Position numbers and translations under genes: made by a program
Notes under the pieces: generated by a model
What the model was told of the DNA's origin: nothing
The model's input: the letters and a program-made list of their open reading frames with translations, nothing else
Database searches by the model: none
Assembly: GCF_030817275.1 (NCBI RefSeq)
Contig: NZ_JAUSZD010000002.1
Coordinates: forward strand, 3,906,001 to 3,970,000
Reading direction: 5' to 3'
DNA from: Paenibacillus sp. V4I7
Lineage (GTDB): Bacteria; Bacillota; Bacilli; Paenibacillales; NBRC-103111
DNA length: 64,000 nucleotides
Shown here: positions 54,028 to 63,375 of the stretch, in pieces
Layout: every line of letters begins with the position of its first letter
Numbering within the stretch: position 1 is the stretch's first letter

Positions 54028-55950
54028 ATGAGCCAATTCATGAGAGCCTCTACCCGCAAAAAGCGTGATGTGATGATGGAAGTCGCCTTAACCATGTTTA
54101 TGGAAAAAGGGTATGAGAATGTATCCGTAGACGATATCATCGCAGCGACGGGATCATCAAAGGGAACGTTTTATCATTATTTTAAAAGCAAAGATGCCAT
54201 TATTTCAGCGCTTTACACGAAACAAATTCATTTGATTCAAGAATGGGTGAAGCAGCCTCCTTCCAAGGTCCAATCCCTTGAAGGACACATTAATCGCTTA
54301 TTCTTAGACTTATCGTCCAACATTCAATCTTCACCCCGATTAGTCCGAAGTTTACAGGCTTTATCCTTGCAGAATGAAGCAATAAAAACGGAAGAACAAC
54401 AGCAATTAAACGTACTATCTGAAAGTTTATTACATTGGCTTCCTGAACCTAGAAAAATTGAACTGCTCGTTTGCATGTATGCGGGAACGATCCGTACATG
54501 GTGCAATCAAGATGAAGCCGATTTACTTTCCATGATGAAAAACAACTTAGCCTGGCTTTGGGTAGGCATACGCTCCGAGGAGCCCTACGCATCCCTACAG
54601 GTAGAACCAGTCCCCAAGGAGGAAAACAAAATGAAAGTAGCTATTATTGGCGGAGGCTTGGCAGGATTAACAGCGGCCGCTTATTTATCGGAGAATCCGC
54701 ATGTTGAAGGCATCCTTTTCGAGCGCAGCCCACAGCTTGGAGGACGGGCTTTTACTTACGAAAAAGCAGGATTTACACTCAACTATGGCGCACATGCCAT
54801 CTATGGGATTGATCGACATACGTTAACAAACATGGAACGTGAACTGGGACTATCTTTTTCTTCTAAGCAAGTAGATAAACGCAAAGTTTTTTATGCGAAA
54901 CATAATCAGCTTACCCCAGCACCCCTCGACGCGATAAACCTCTTAAAAACTGATTTGCTCAGCACGATGCAAAAAGTAAGATTCGTCGGTGAAATTACAG
55001 CCATTATCGCGAATATTCACAACTTAAAAAACTACGCAACTCTTGCCGATTATTTGGCAGAGTCCAATGCGGACGAAGATGTTAAAGAGTTATGGGAGCA
55101 TCTGGTTTGCTCCAACTTCTTCATTACACCTGAGGATGCACGCAACGTATCCGGAGCGGTAATCAGTGAGTACTATCACAACTTGTTCCTTTCCTCGAAG
55201 CCTGTCAATTATGTTTTGGGAAGTTGGGCCGTTATTACGAATCAGCTTAAGCAGAAGCTGACAACGTCCGGCAAATGGGAAATTGCCCTTCAAGAAGGCG
55301 TGGAGAGCCTTCGTTACGCAGATCGTAAATTTGTACTGCAAACCAAAAACCGAGAAGTCGCCTTTGATAAAGTGATTTTCGCTATGCCCGTTCAGCAAGT
55401 CGTCAAGCTTCTGAAGGGCACAGCATGGGAGCCGTTCCTAGCTCCTTATGAATCCAATACCGCAACCGAAGTTATGGTGTATGACGTTGGGTTAAGCCGT
55501 GTTGTCGCCAGACCTTTCAGCTACATCAGCGACATGGATAACAAGCTTTTCATCAGCGATGTTTCCGCGACTGATCACACACTGGTACCAGAAGGCGGAC
55601 AGCTGCTGCAGGGTATTGCATACTTAAGCGACCGCTTTGAGAAGGAGGAGCAGCGCAAAGCGTATCTAGAAGAAAAGAACCTCCAAATGGAAGCTCTATT
55701 CGATAAACATTATCCAGGCTGGCGCGATGTTACAGCCGTGAAACGGGTTTCGAAGAAAGCGATGGTATCCAGCGTGAAAAACATTGCTTCCAATAATCTA
55801 TTGCCGATACGCGTGGAAAACGTGCCATTCTACTTCTGCGGAGACGGCTGTATAGGTAAGGGCGAGCTTGCAGAACGCGCATTCTCTAGTGCCCGCACCG
55901 CGGCGTTATCCATTGTGCAAGAAGTTCAGCAAGCACTTCAAAATGCTTAA
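54028..55950 (+). CDS. TetR repressor fused in frame to an FAD-dependent oxidoreductase
   Basis: 640 residues from ATG 54028 (GGAG 7 nt upstream). Residues 1-201: TetR HTH (VALTMFMEKGYENVSVDDII...GSSKGTFYHYFKSKD) with a complete ligand-binding helical domain. Residues 202-640: phytoene-desaturase/amine-oxidase-like flavoprotein, beginning MKVAIIGGGLAGLTAAAYL (Rossmann FAD site), then PQLGGRAFTY, and ending FYFCGDGCIGKGELAERAF. No stop codon separates them, yet AAGGAGG and ATG occur exactly at the junction. Either a genuine fusion or two genes whose separating stop has been lost. Oxidoreductase substrate unknown. Confidence 0.85.
   Translation: MSQFMRASTRKKRDVMMEVALTMFMEKGYENVSVDDIIAATGSSKGTFYHYFKSKDAIISALYTKQIHLIQEWVKQPPSKVQSLEGHINRLFLDLSSNIQSSPRLVRSLQALSLQNEAIKTEEQQQLNVLSESLLHWLPEPRKIELLVCMYAGTIRTWCNQDEADLLSMMKNNLAWLWVGIRSEEPYASLQVEPVPKEENKMKVAIIGGGLAGLTAAAYLSENPHVEGILFERSPQLGGRAFTYEKAGFTLNYGAHAIYGIDRHTLTNMERELGLSFSSKQVDKRKVFYAKHNQLTPAPLDAINLLKTDLLSTMQKVRFVGEITAIIANIHNLKNYATLADYLAESNADEDVKELWEHLVCSNFFITPEDARNVSGAVISEYYHNLFLSSKPVNYVLGSWAVITNQLKQKLTTSGKWEIALQEGVESLRYADRKFVLQTKNREVAFDKVIFAMPVQQVVKLLKGTAWEPFLAPYESNTATEVMVYDVGLSRVVARPFSYISDMDNKLFISDVSATDHTLVPEGGQLLQGIAYLSDRFEKEEQRKAYLEEKNLQMEALFDKHYPGWRDVTAVKRVSKKAMVSSVKNIASNNLLPIRVENVPFYFCGDGCIGKGELAERAFSSARTAALSIVQEVQQALQNA
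54616..54633 (+). promoter_or_regulatory. Internal ribosome binding site and start for the oxidoreductase
   Basis: AAGGAGG (54616-54622) 8 nt before ATG 54631, in the same frame as the TetR part. It can start a free 439-residue oxidoreductase (54631-55950) independently of the fusion. Confidence 0.75.
54631..55950 (+). CDS. FAD-dependent oxidoreductase from internal start (alternative product)
   Basis: 439 residues; the same frame as the fused ORF, started at its own strong ribosome binding site. The product would be a normal-length standalone phytoene desaturase-like flavoprotein, with FAD motif GGGLAGLTAAAYL at the N-terminus where family members begin. This is the more conventional gene model; the fused ORF is the literal reading. 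Confidence 0.6.
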   Translation: MKVAIIGGGLAGLTAAAYLSENPHVEGILFERSPQLGGRAFTYEKAGFTLNYGAHAIYGIDRHTLTNMERELGLSFSSKQVDKRKVFYAKHNQLTPAPLDAINLLKTDLLSTMQKVRFVGEITAIIANIHNLKNYATLADYLAESNADEDVKELWEHLVCSNFFITPEDARNVSGAVISEYYHNLFLSSKPVNYVLGSWAVITNQLKQKLTTSGKWEIALQEGVESLRYADRKFVLQTKNREVAFDKVIFAMPVQQVVKLLKGTAWEPFLAPYESNTATEVMVYDVGLSRVVARPFSYISDMDNKLFISDVSATDHTLVPEGGQLLQGIAYLSDRFEKEEQRKAYLEEKNLQMEALFDKHYPGWRDVTAVKRVSKKAMVSSVKNIASNNLLPIRVENVPFYFCGDGCIGKGELAERAFSSARTAALSIVQEVQQALQNA

Positions 55951-55983
55951 TTATCTTTACACGAATTGCCTATCCTAACGAAC

Positions 55984-56027
55984 AAACAACCAGTCCCCCA
56001 TTCACGGGAGAGCTGGTTGTTTTGTTT
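55984..56027. terminator. Shared terminator between convergent genes
   Basis: AAACAACCAG/CTGGTTGTTT with an inner CCCC/GGGA part; TTTTGTTT on the plus side. Serves the oxidoreductase and lies at the ctsZ stop codon. Confidence 0.82.
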
Positions 56028-59000
56028 ATTGTCGGGTCACGCGCACATCATCAAAGTGAAGCGTAGTTCCGCCAGGTGAATCCACGTAAAATCCAACATC
56101 GATCTGACCATTGGTCACCAGAATATCACTTACACTGATGTATTTCCAACCACCATCGTTAGTGATGTTCGCATAAATGGCAGATCCGCCATAGTTTTGA
56201 ATTTCGGCTCTGGCCGTCGTCGGCGTCGTGTTTTTCATGCGAACCCAGGCTTCGAATTTGTACTTCACATTATTAACAGGAACACTGACTGTTTGATGAA
56301 TGCTTTGTTGATAAGCACCTGCTGCAAAGAAGTATGCCCGCTTATCACCCGTCCATGGGGATTCCGGCGGATTGGTTGTTGAGCCGCTATCAACGCCGTA
56401 AGCTACAGCTTGCGTGCTTGGATGCCACTGGACCCAATTATGACTTTGACTCGTATCACGCTCGAAACCAGGATTGTCTAGCAGATTCTGCTCAGAGACA
56501 GGCGTTCCTGCTGCCGAAGTTGAAATAAGCAGGCGATCTAAGTTGATATTCCCACTGTCAGCGGCGTCGTATTTAAACGCAATCGTATTTGCCCCTGCGT
56601 TCAAAGTCACCGTTTGCGCATGATCCTGCCAGACATTCCAATTGGTTCCAGGACTTGTGAAACCGGTTTGTCCTAGCTTGGATCCATTGATGTAAGTACT
56701 CAACGTTTTCGTTGCTGCACTGCCATTAGCATATCGCAGCGCTACCTGATAGCTCCCAGCGCTAGGGACATTCACGTTGTATTTCACCTGCGCGCCTGCT
56801 GCGTTCAATCCGTCAACAAAAGCTGTACCACTATAGTACCAATGGTTCGTGTTGCATGCACTGCCACCAGAAAGCTCAGCGCTCTCTGCTTCATATTTGC
56901 CGACGATTGGCGCAAAGGGTACCGTGATGTTGTCGATGTTGGCATTGCCCGTATCGCCCGCTTCATTGTAGTACTTATAGGTCACAACATTCACACCGGC
57001 CGTCAGCGGCAGTGTCTCGGCTTGCGTAGCCCAAGTATCCCAATTCGCGAGATTAGCGAGTGAGGTGGACTTCACTCTTTTTCCATTAACAAAAATACTG
57101 ACTGACTTCGCTGCGCCTGATGCGTTCGCATAACGGAGAGAGACATTATAGTCGCCTCCTGTTTTCACCTTCGGATAGAAAGTGACACCCGCGCCTGCAT
57201 GGCCCAATCCATCAACAAATCCAGTTCCGGTAAATCCTGTGTGATTGGTGTTAATGGAAGCCTTTGTAGCAACCGTATTGCCAGAAAGCGATGCATCCTC
57301 AGCTTCGAATTGCACCAAAGTTGCGCTCACTGCAGTAACACCCGTAACAGCAATAGCTTTAGAAGAAGCTGTACCTGCCGTTACTTTCACATAAGTCACA
57401 TCCCCATAGATGTCCTTCCCAGTTGCCCAGCCTTCCCCAGCGGCAGCTTTTAATGCTTGCAAACTTGCATAGGAAGTCATAGCCGCGCTGTTATTCGTTA
57501 CGGAAGTCCCCGCTGAACCGTGCAGCTTAACGATATAGGATTGGAGAGCTGGCGTATAACTGCCACTCTTTGCCCCTAATGTAAAACTTAGCGAGCCCGC
57601 ACCATTATCCTGAGCAGTCATACTTTGTTTAAAATAAGTACCGCCTTCGTAGTTATAACTCGAGCCATCATCATCGTAGTACGTGAAACTCGACTGTGTT
57701 GTATCCGGAAACACATCCACATCAACGGAAGTGACGGAAGCCTGCCCAACGTAATCCTGCACTTTCTGTGTTGGAATAATGGCACCTTTTTTAATAAAGA
57801 GTGGAATGTCTGTCAACGTGTCCGGATTAACCGAATATTGGATGGTTTGACCGCCAGCTATCACATTACCTCGCGCATAGTCAATCCATGAGCCAGACGG
57901 CAAATAGATATCTTTACTAGTCTGCTGTTTATTTACCACAGGCGCAGCTAGCAGCCAGTCACCGAACATCCACGCATCCGTGTAATTTTTGACAGCAGCA
58001 TCCGTCGGATATACCTGCATCAAGGGTCGAACGAGCCCATTCCCATTCTCGTAAGCACTTTTCTCATAAGCATACATATAAGGGATCAAGGAGTAACGCA
58101 GGTGAATAGCCTCTTTGGAAGCCTCTTCCGCCGTCGATCCGAAGTACCATGGCTGGCGCTGCTGATGGTTGTTCCCATGTACACGGAAAACAGGTGTTAA
58201 AGCGCTGAACTGCATCCATCGTGCATATAAATCGGGATTCGGATTGTTCGTCGTGCCATCCTGCTGATTGAATCCACCGGTATCCATGCCCCATTTCACC
58301 TGACCATTGTTCACTGAGGAAAGCATAACTGCTCTTTGCTCCTGCATCCCAGCAGCCCAGTTGATCCGTTCACCTTTATTGTATTGAATGCCAATATCAC
58401 CAGACCAAAGCGTAGTCGCATACCGCTGGGCACCTGGGTAGAAAGTTCTCGCCGTTTGCCATACACGCTGGGCTCCACCTGTGTAAGCCCGTTGACCTTC
58501 GTACATGGTCTGAGACATGTGGCCTGTTGTAAAATTGCCAAACCAATACGATGCTCCGCCCGAAGATACTTTATCCATCTCGTCATTCCACCAACCAACG
58601 ATCCCTTTATTAAGAGCATCTATGGAATGATTCCAGAACCAGGAACGTTCACTAGCATTATAAGGGTCGATACTGCGTACAGTTACGGGTATAAAATAAT
58701 CCTGATACTCGTTATGACCCGGATAATAATAACCACCGTTTGTCGCATCCGTTCCCTGAGTCGTTACATTAGCAGAAGCATCCTTCGTAACGATTCGGGG
58801 TTTCGTAATTCCGATCATTTTGATGCCTTTAGCATCCATTGTTGTCTTTAGAGAAGTTGAGGAAGCAGAAGGGAAATTAGTCGTATTCCACGCGAATTCA
58901 CCATAGTTGGTTTCCCCATACTTTTTCCAGTCATAATCAAAGGCGTAGGCATCTATTGGGATATTTTTGGCACGATACGTATCCACATTATTCGTAAATT

Positions 59001-59880
59001 CCGTTTGATTCGTATCCCACTCAAAGTTCATGAATCCAAGCGACCACTTAGGAAGCATTGGTGGTTTCCCCGTGATTTCCCCTACACTGGTCATGATTTC
59101 CTTCGGGGTTCCGAGCATAATATAATACTCCACGTTTTGTTTCGCATAACGACGTCCCTCAGGAGGGGTACCGCCATAATAAAACTCCATCTTGCCCGTT
59201 GCGCCATCCGTATAGGGGTAGCCACCATCACTGTCAACTAACACCCCGTAGCCAGCTGTACTCCAAATAAGCGGACCTCCGGAGTCTCCCTGTTCACCTG
59301 CATGAGCAGCTTCACTTGATGTATTCCGCAGCAAATCACCCCCACTATCAAAGGCATTGAAACTCCGGATGCCATACATATTGTCTCCGGTGGCATGAAC
59401 GAAGCGCACACCATCTGAGAATACCCCTCCGCCGGAGGGTTCCCAGAATAGCGTAGTGCCGTCAGCCTTTTTGACCGTCATTCGAACTGGGTTCTTGGTA
59501 ATCTCAATCTTCATAGTGGAGGTCGTGATGGTCATTGGATTGGCGGCCGTGTTAATCGTAGCTCCTACAGCTGACCAAGTTTTGTTTGGATCCAGCATCG
59601 GCGTCTTCGCGCTTGGTGCTATGCTATTCGGACGATAATCCACCTTCAAGATACCGTTTTGCACCGCTTGTACAACCAAGAGGTCATCACTCGGCTCCGC
59701 ACCATTATCAACAGTAAGCGTCAAGGTATCTCCGGTTACACTCGAAGTGATGAGATTGCCTAGGCTGCTGGCATAGGCATGAGCAGGAGAAGCAGGAAGC
59801 CAGGTCAGGGTTGAACCAAACAACGTAAATGCTGTGAATAAAGCAAGGATACGTGGAACTTCTTTGTTTGGTAGACTCAT
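56026..59880 (-). CDS. ctsZ: 6-alpha-glucosyltransferase CtsZ (GH31, secreted)
   Basis: 1284 residues from ATG 59880 (GGGAG 8 nt upstream; ATG 59883 also possible). Signal peptide to about AHA35. GH31 barrel with nucleophile D433 (GWWNDEMD) and acid/base D495 (LWSGDIG). Two CBM35 modules (about 856-989 and 995-1121) and a C-terminal CBM61-like module (about 1132-1284). Length, module order and sequence match, from memory, the 6GT of Bacillus globisporus, which makes alpha-1,6-glucosyl ends on maltooligosaccharides. Downstream of ctsY; together they turn starch into cyclic tetrasaccharide. Confidence 0.93.
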   Translation of the reverse strand: MSLPNKEVPRILALFTAFTLFGSTLTWLPASPAHAYASSLGNLITSSVTGDTLTLTVDNGAEPSDDLLVVQAVQNGILKVDYRPNSIAPSAKTPMLDPNKTWSAVGATINTAANPMTITTSTMKIEITKNPVRMTVKKADGTTLFWEPSGGGVFSDGVRFVHATGDNMYGIRSFNAFDSGGDLLRNTSSEAAHAGEQGDSGGPLIWSTAGYGVLVDSDGGYPYTDGATGKMEFYYGGTPPEGRRYAKQNVEYYIMLGTPKEIMTSVGEITGKPPMLPKWSLGFMNFEWDTNQTEFTNNVDTYRAKNIPIDAYAFDYDWKKYGETNYGEFAWNTTNFPSASSTSLKTTMDAKGIKMIGITKPRIVTKDASANVTTQGTDATNGGYYYPGHNEYQDYFIPVTVRSIDPYNASERSWFWNHSIDALNKGIVGWWNDEMDKVSSGGASYWFGNFTTGHMSQTMYEGQRAYTGGAQRVWQTARTFYPGAQRYATTLWSGDIGIQYNKGERINWAAGMQEQRAVMLSSVNNGQVKWGMDTGGFNQQDGTTNNPNPDLYARWMQFSALTPVFRVHGNNHQQRQPWYFGSTAEEASKEAIHLRYSLIPYMYAYEKSAYENGNGLVRPLMQVYPTDAAVKNYTDAWMFGDWLLAAPVVNKQQTSKDIYLPSGSWIDYARGNVIAGGQTIQYSVNPDTLTDIPLFIKKGAIIPTQKVQDYVGQASVTSVDVDVFPDTTQSSFTYYDDDGSSYNYEGGTYFKQSMTAQDNGAGSLSFTLGAKSGSYTPALQSYIVKLHGSAGTSVTNNSAAMTSYASLQALKAAAGEGWATGKDIYGDVTYVKVTAGTASSKAIAVTGVTAVSATLVQFEAEDASLSGNTVATKASINTNHTGFTGTGFVDGLGHAGAGVTFYPKVKTGGDYNVSLRYANASGAAKSVSIFVNGKRVKSTSLANLANWDTWATQAETLPLTAGVNVVTYKYYNEAGDTGNANIDNITVPFAPIVGKYEAESAELSGGSACNTNHWYYSGTAFVDGLNAAGAQVKYNVNVPSAGSYQVALRYANGSAATKTLSTYINGSKLGQTGFTSPGTNWNVWQDHAQTVTLNAGANTIAFKYDAADSGNINLDRLLISTSAAGTPVSEQNLLDNPGFERDTSQSHNWVQWHPSTQAVAYGVDSGSTTNPPESPWTGDKRAYFFAAGAYQQSIHQTVSVPVNNVKYKFEAWVRMKNTTPTTARAEIQNYGGSAIYANITNDGGWKYISVSDILVTNGQIDVGFYVDSPGGTTLHFDDVRVTRQ

Positions 59881-59901
59881 CATAGATACTCCCTTTCGAT
59901 T

Positions 59902-59930
59902 AGAAAATAAGGGAGGGACATGCCCTCCCT
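59902..59930 (-). terminator. Intercistronic hairpin between ctsY and ctsZ
   Basis: AGGGAGGG-CATGT-CCCTCCCT then TATTTTCTAATC on the minus strand, 5 nt after the ctsY stop and about 20 nt before the ctsZ ribosome binding site. May partly terminate or protect the ctsY message. Confidence 0.65.
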
Positions 59931-59934
59931 GCTT

Positions 59935-62900
59935 TTATTGCTCTACCACCGCGATGTTATCAAGATTAATACCGAGTGAACTGGTACCATCATAGCTGAC
60001 TTTCACCGTGTTGAGTCCTGCACCGAGGGAGACGTTGACCGCAGCCGTGCCCCACGTATCCCAGTTCGTTGTTTGCGGTAAGGCAAGGTCCGTCACTTTG
60101 GTGTTATTCACATAAATGGCTCTTGAGCCATTGCCTGCACCGGATGAATACCGAACCTTCATCGTATAGGTACCTGCGGCTTTGACAGAAACGTGGAAGG
60201 TGACATTGTCTCCCAGAGTCTCAAAGCCGTCTACAAACCCTGTACCTGTATAACCCGTATGGTTCGTGTTCGTAGTTACGCTGCTTTGCGTGCCGAATTC
60301 AGCTTCATATTCCACCTTGTTGACGCCATTTAGCACTACAGATTGAGCAGATGCACTTGAGCCAAGCTTGACGTAAGTGAATTTCTGTACTGTGTCGTAG
60401 AACCAGCCTGTGGATGCTCCGGTTAGAGCGGTTAATGTACTGTACTCTGTCATCGCAGAACCACCCACCGTTACAGAGGAAGGCTTAGTCGTATACACTT
60501 GCAATGTCTTCGTAGAATTAATCGCTGGAACAGTGACGGTTTCTTTATTCAACCCATATTGCTCTGTAGATGTAATGGTTTTCACCGAACCGCCAATATC
60601 ATCATTCCAGTCATACGTTGTTGTCCCAAGTGGATAAATGCGGAATGTGAGATTGGTGTAGCTCGTCAAGCTGTTGCCAATGGTCCCACCCACCTGATAT
60701 TGCGCATTCAAATTCAACGGAAGAATACTGCCGGACTTCACAAAAACCGGTAGATCATCTATGCCGGCATTGTAGCTGATTGTTCGACCGCCAGGACGCT
60801 GAGCACCGAACCAGAAATCGATCCAATCCCCCTGCGGAAGATAAATACTTTTGTTTGTTTCTCCCTGATTCATGACAGGAGCAACGAGTAAATTACCCCC
60901 GAACATATACTGCTGCGTCAAACCGTACGTGTTCGTGTCCGCCCCATATTCAAGCGCCATGGCTCGCATCATCGGAACACCGGTATCACTTGCTTTCTTT
61001 GCCTCGCTATAAATATAAGGAAGTAAATTCATGCGTGTATTCGTATATTTGGCAAAATGACTAATGATCGTATTATCGCCCGTACGCGCTTGTGCGTTCC
61101 ATGGCGAACGTTCCTCATTAACACCGGAGCTGCCGTTAGACTCGGAATGAAACTGCATAACCGGTGCAAATGCGGCCATTTCGGTAGCACGTTTGTACAA
61201 CTCAGCCGTCGGATAAGCGCCTGTGAAGCCTGCCAGATCCCAGCTCCAATAAGGAACGCCAGACATACTAGCCGTGAGCCCTGCATGCACAGCCTGCTGG
61301 AAGGCACCAAACGTCGACTCTTGGTCACCGGACCAGAAAATCTGATTCGCCTGTGCACCTTGTGTGCCAGAACGACTGAAGGAGACCGCATCGGCTTTCT
61401 TGGAGCGTGCGTACTCGTTATACGCCTTCACGTATTCATTTGGGTATTGATTGCGCATTTCATCGCCCTTCTTACCGTTCGAGAAGGTATTCGAGCGACC
61501 CCATACCATTTCACCGCCATCTGTTTTGAAGCCGTCAATACCTACACCATCAAACAGATAAGCGCGTTTAGACATCCACCAGTTTTTCGCCGTGGTATTT
61601 GTAAAATCAAGCAGCAAACTGTTCTCGAACCATTGTCCTGTTGGTATCCGGTACTGGCCTCCACTGCCGTTGCCCACGGCATAATTCTGAGCCGTCATAT
61701 AGGCTTCGTCATTATCTTTCTGGGTATAAGGCGTCGAAGTCCATTTCTGAATAGGGACCTGCCAGAGCACCAGCTTCATCCCATTGCTATGTACATTGTC
61801 TGCCATAGCTTTTGGATTCGTCCATTTCCCTGTAGTCGGGAAAGTAAAATCGGTATAGGCATGCGCAGCGCTGCCCGTTTTAGGGGTATAGGTGGCATCA
61901 TTGAAAATGTAAAACGTATTCTCATCACTCCACTGTTCAAGTACAACTGCCGTTGCCGGAATATTGTTGGTATTCGCGTTATTAATGGCTGTAGACACCT
62001 TGGATTGACGATCCCACTCGTTAGCTGACATCCATAACCCGAAAGCCCACTTCGGCAGAGCTGTTGGCTTACCGGTGATGTTCGTGTAGTTACTCACAAC
62101 ATTCTTCAAATCATTTCCGTAAATGAAATAATAATCCAGTGTCGAGGCAGCACTACCCCCCGTATCAGCCGTAAAGCTGAACATATCGGTGCGTTCGGTT
62201 GCCAATCGGAATTTAGAATAATACGTTGAATTTACGAAGATGCCATATCCGCTGCTGTTAAGCATAAAAGGAATTGCCATGTAGGTGCGGTCATTTTGAT
62301 TCTTATACTGATTAAACACGTAGGTGTCCACATCATTTCCGCGTTTACGGAAGTTGTTGTAACGCTCGCCAAAGCCAAAAAACTCCTCTGAAGCCGGCGA
62401 ATAAAAATGATCCTCTACCTTGTTGATGATGGTACTTCCATTGGTTAACCAGGCTAAGTTACGATTCGTAGTGCTGTCATATTGACGGGCAATCAACGTC
62501 GTTCCATCAGGCTTATACACACTAAGTTTAAAAGGATTCTTATCCACCTTCACCTTCAGCTTGGAGGTTGTAAGCCAAGTGGTTGATGCGGTATCGGATA
62601 CCGTGTAATTACTAAGTCCACTGCTTAACGTTCCTGTTCCCGTTGGAGAAACCTGTACACGGAGTACATCATCCGCCGCAAAGGAAAGGTTGATCTTCGG
62701 TGTCAAAGTGCCTGTATTCGGCACTGCATTCAGCACAACACGGTTCGTATTATTCGTGATGGAGCTGACACTGCTAACGGATTCCCATCCAGTTACTGTA
62801 AAAGTAAAAGGTCCGCTAGTCTTCTCATTCGCACCATCTTTATTGCCACGAACGGTATAACTGATCACATCCCCTTTAGCAAAAGTGCCAAGGTTCGCTT

Positions 62901-63216
62901 CCCAGTAAGTGTTGTTGCCGCTGTTGTATTTGTACGCTGCTCCGACAGCAGCTTGATTAACACCATTTTTCGTCCAGGTCACCCAAGCCGTTTGTCCAGA
63001 TTCAATGGGCCATGTTGTTATTTTGATATAAACAGTGTCACCAGCAACGGGATCCCTTGGGCTCCGTTCAGTTGCCTGAATCTCGTATAGATCATCGATT
63101 CCATATGGACCATGGTGCACACCATCAATGGCATAAATAGGGGGGACGGAGAGAAAAAAACAGAGTAAAAAAGAGAAAGTAAATCGGAATGGTGCTGGTA
63201 ATTGCTTTACGTGCAT
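59935..63216 (-). CDS. ctsY: 3-alpha-isomaltosyltransferase CtsY (GH31, secreted)
   Basis: 1093 residues from ATG 63216 (GGAAGGGG 8 nt upstream; ATG 63222 is too close). Signal peptide to about YAI30. N-terminal beta-sandwich (about 40-142), GH31 core with nucleophile D566 (GIDGFKTDGGE) and acid/base D631 (FWSGDQES), and a C-terminal CBM35 (about 968-1093). Length equals the 1093-residue enzyme I recall from B. globisporus, which transfers isomaltosyl groups and closes the cyclic tetrasaccharide (cycloalternan). First gene of the pair; uptake genes of the cts system are not seen here. Confidence 0.92.
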   Translation of the reverse strand: MHVKQLPAPFRFTFSFLLCFFLSVPPIYAIDGVHHGPYGIDDLYEIQATERSPRDPVAGDTVYIKITTWPIESGQTAWVTWTKNGVNQAAVGAAYKYNSGNNTYWEANLGTFAKGDVISYTVRGNKDGANEKTSGPFTFTVTGWESVSSVSSITNNTNRVVLNAVPNTGTLTPKINLSFAADDVLRVQVSPTGTGTLSSGLSNYTVSDTASTTWLTTSKLKVKVDKNPFKLSVYKPDGTTLIARQYDSTTNRNLAWLTNGSTIINKVEDHFYSPASEEFFGFGERYNNFRKRGNDVDTYVFNQYKNQNDRTYMAIPFMLNSSGYGIFVNSTYYSKFRLATERTDMFSFTADTGGSAASTLDYYFIYGNDLKNVVSNYTNITGKPTALPKWAFGLWMSANEWDRQSKVSTAINNANTNNIPATAVVLEQWSDENTFYIFNDATYTPKTGSAAHAYTDFTFPTTGKWTNPKAMADNVHSNGMKLVLWQVPIQKWTSTPYTQKDNDEAYMTAQNYAVGNGSGGQYRIPTGQWFENSLLLDFTNTTAKNWWMSKRAYLFDGVGIDGFKTDGGEMVWGRSNTFSNGKKGDEMRNQYPNEYVKAYNEYARSKKADAVSFSRSGTQGAQANQIFWSGDQESTFGAFQQAVHAGLTASMSGVPYWSWDLAGFTGAYPTAELYKRATEMAAFAPVMQFHSESNGSSGVNEERSPWNAQARTGDNTIISHFAKYTNTRMNLLPYIYSEAKKASDTGVPMMRAMALEYGADTNTYGLTQQYMFGGNLLVAPVMNQGETNKSIYLPQGDWIDFWFGAQRPGGRTISYNAGIDDLPVFVKSGSILPLNLNAQYQVGGTIGNSLTSYTNLTFRIYPLGTTTYDWNDDIGGSVKTITSTEQYGLNKETVTVPAINSTKTLQVYTTKPSSVTVGGSAMTEYSTLTALTGASTGWFYDTVQKFTYVKLGSSASAQSVVLNGVNKVEYEAEFGTQSSVTTNTNHTGYTGTGFVDGFETLGDNVTFHVSVKAAGTYTMKVRYSSGAGNGSRAIYVNNTKVTDLALPQTTNWDTWGTAAVNVSLGAGLNTVKVSYDGTSSLGINLDNIAVVEQ

Positions 63217-63375
63217 AAACATTTCCCCTTCCGTACCGAAATTTGTTTTCTAAACACGAATGACTAAGAGGCTCCAAGAAACGTTATTCCTCGCCATGTA
63301 TGTGCTTCTCCAAGCATCCCCCCTTTCATTTGTTAGGCGATCGCGAAATCCTAACCAATCGCGACCGCCGTTTGA

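Noticed and set aside
61057..62028. 323-residue plus-strand ORF
   Set aside because: Antisense to ctsY, whose GH31 motifs are unmistakable; no family-like sequence on this strand.
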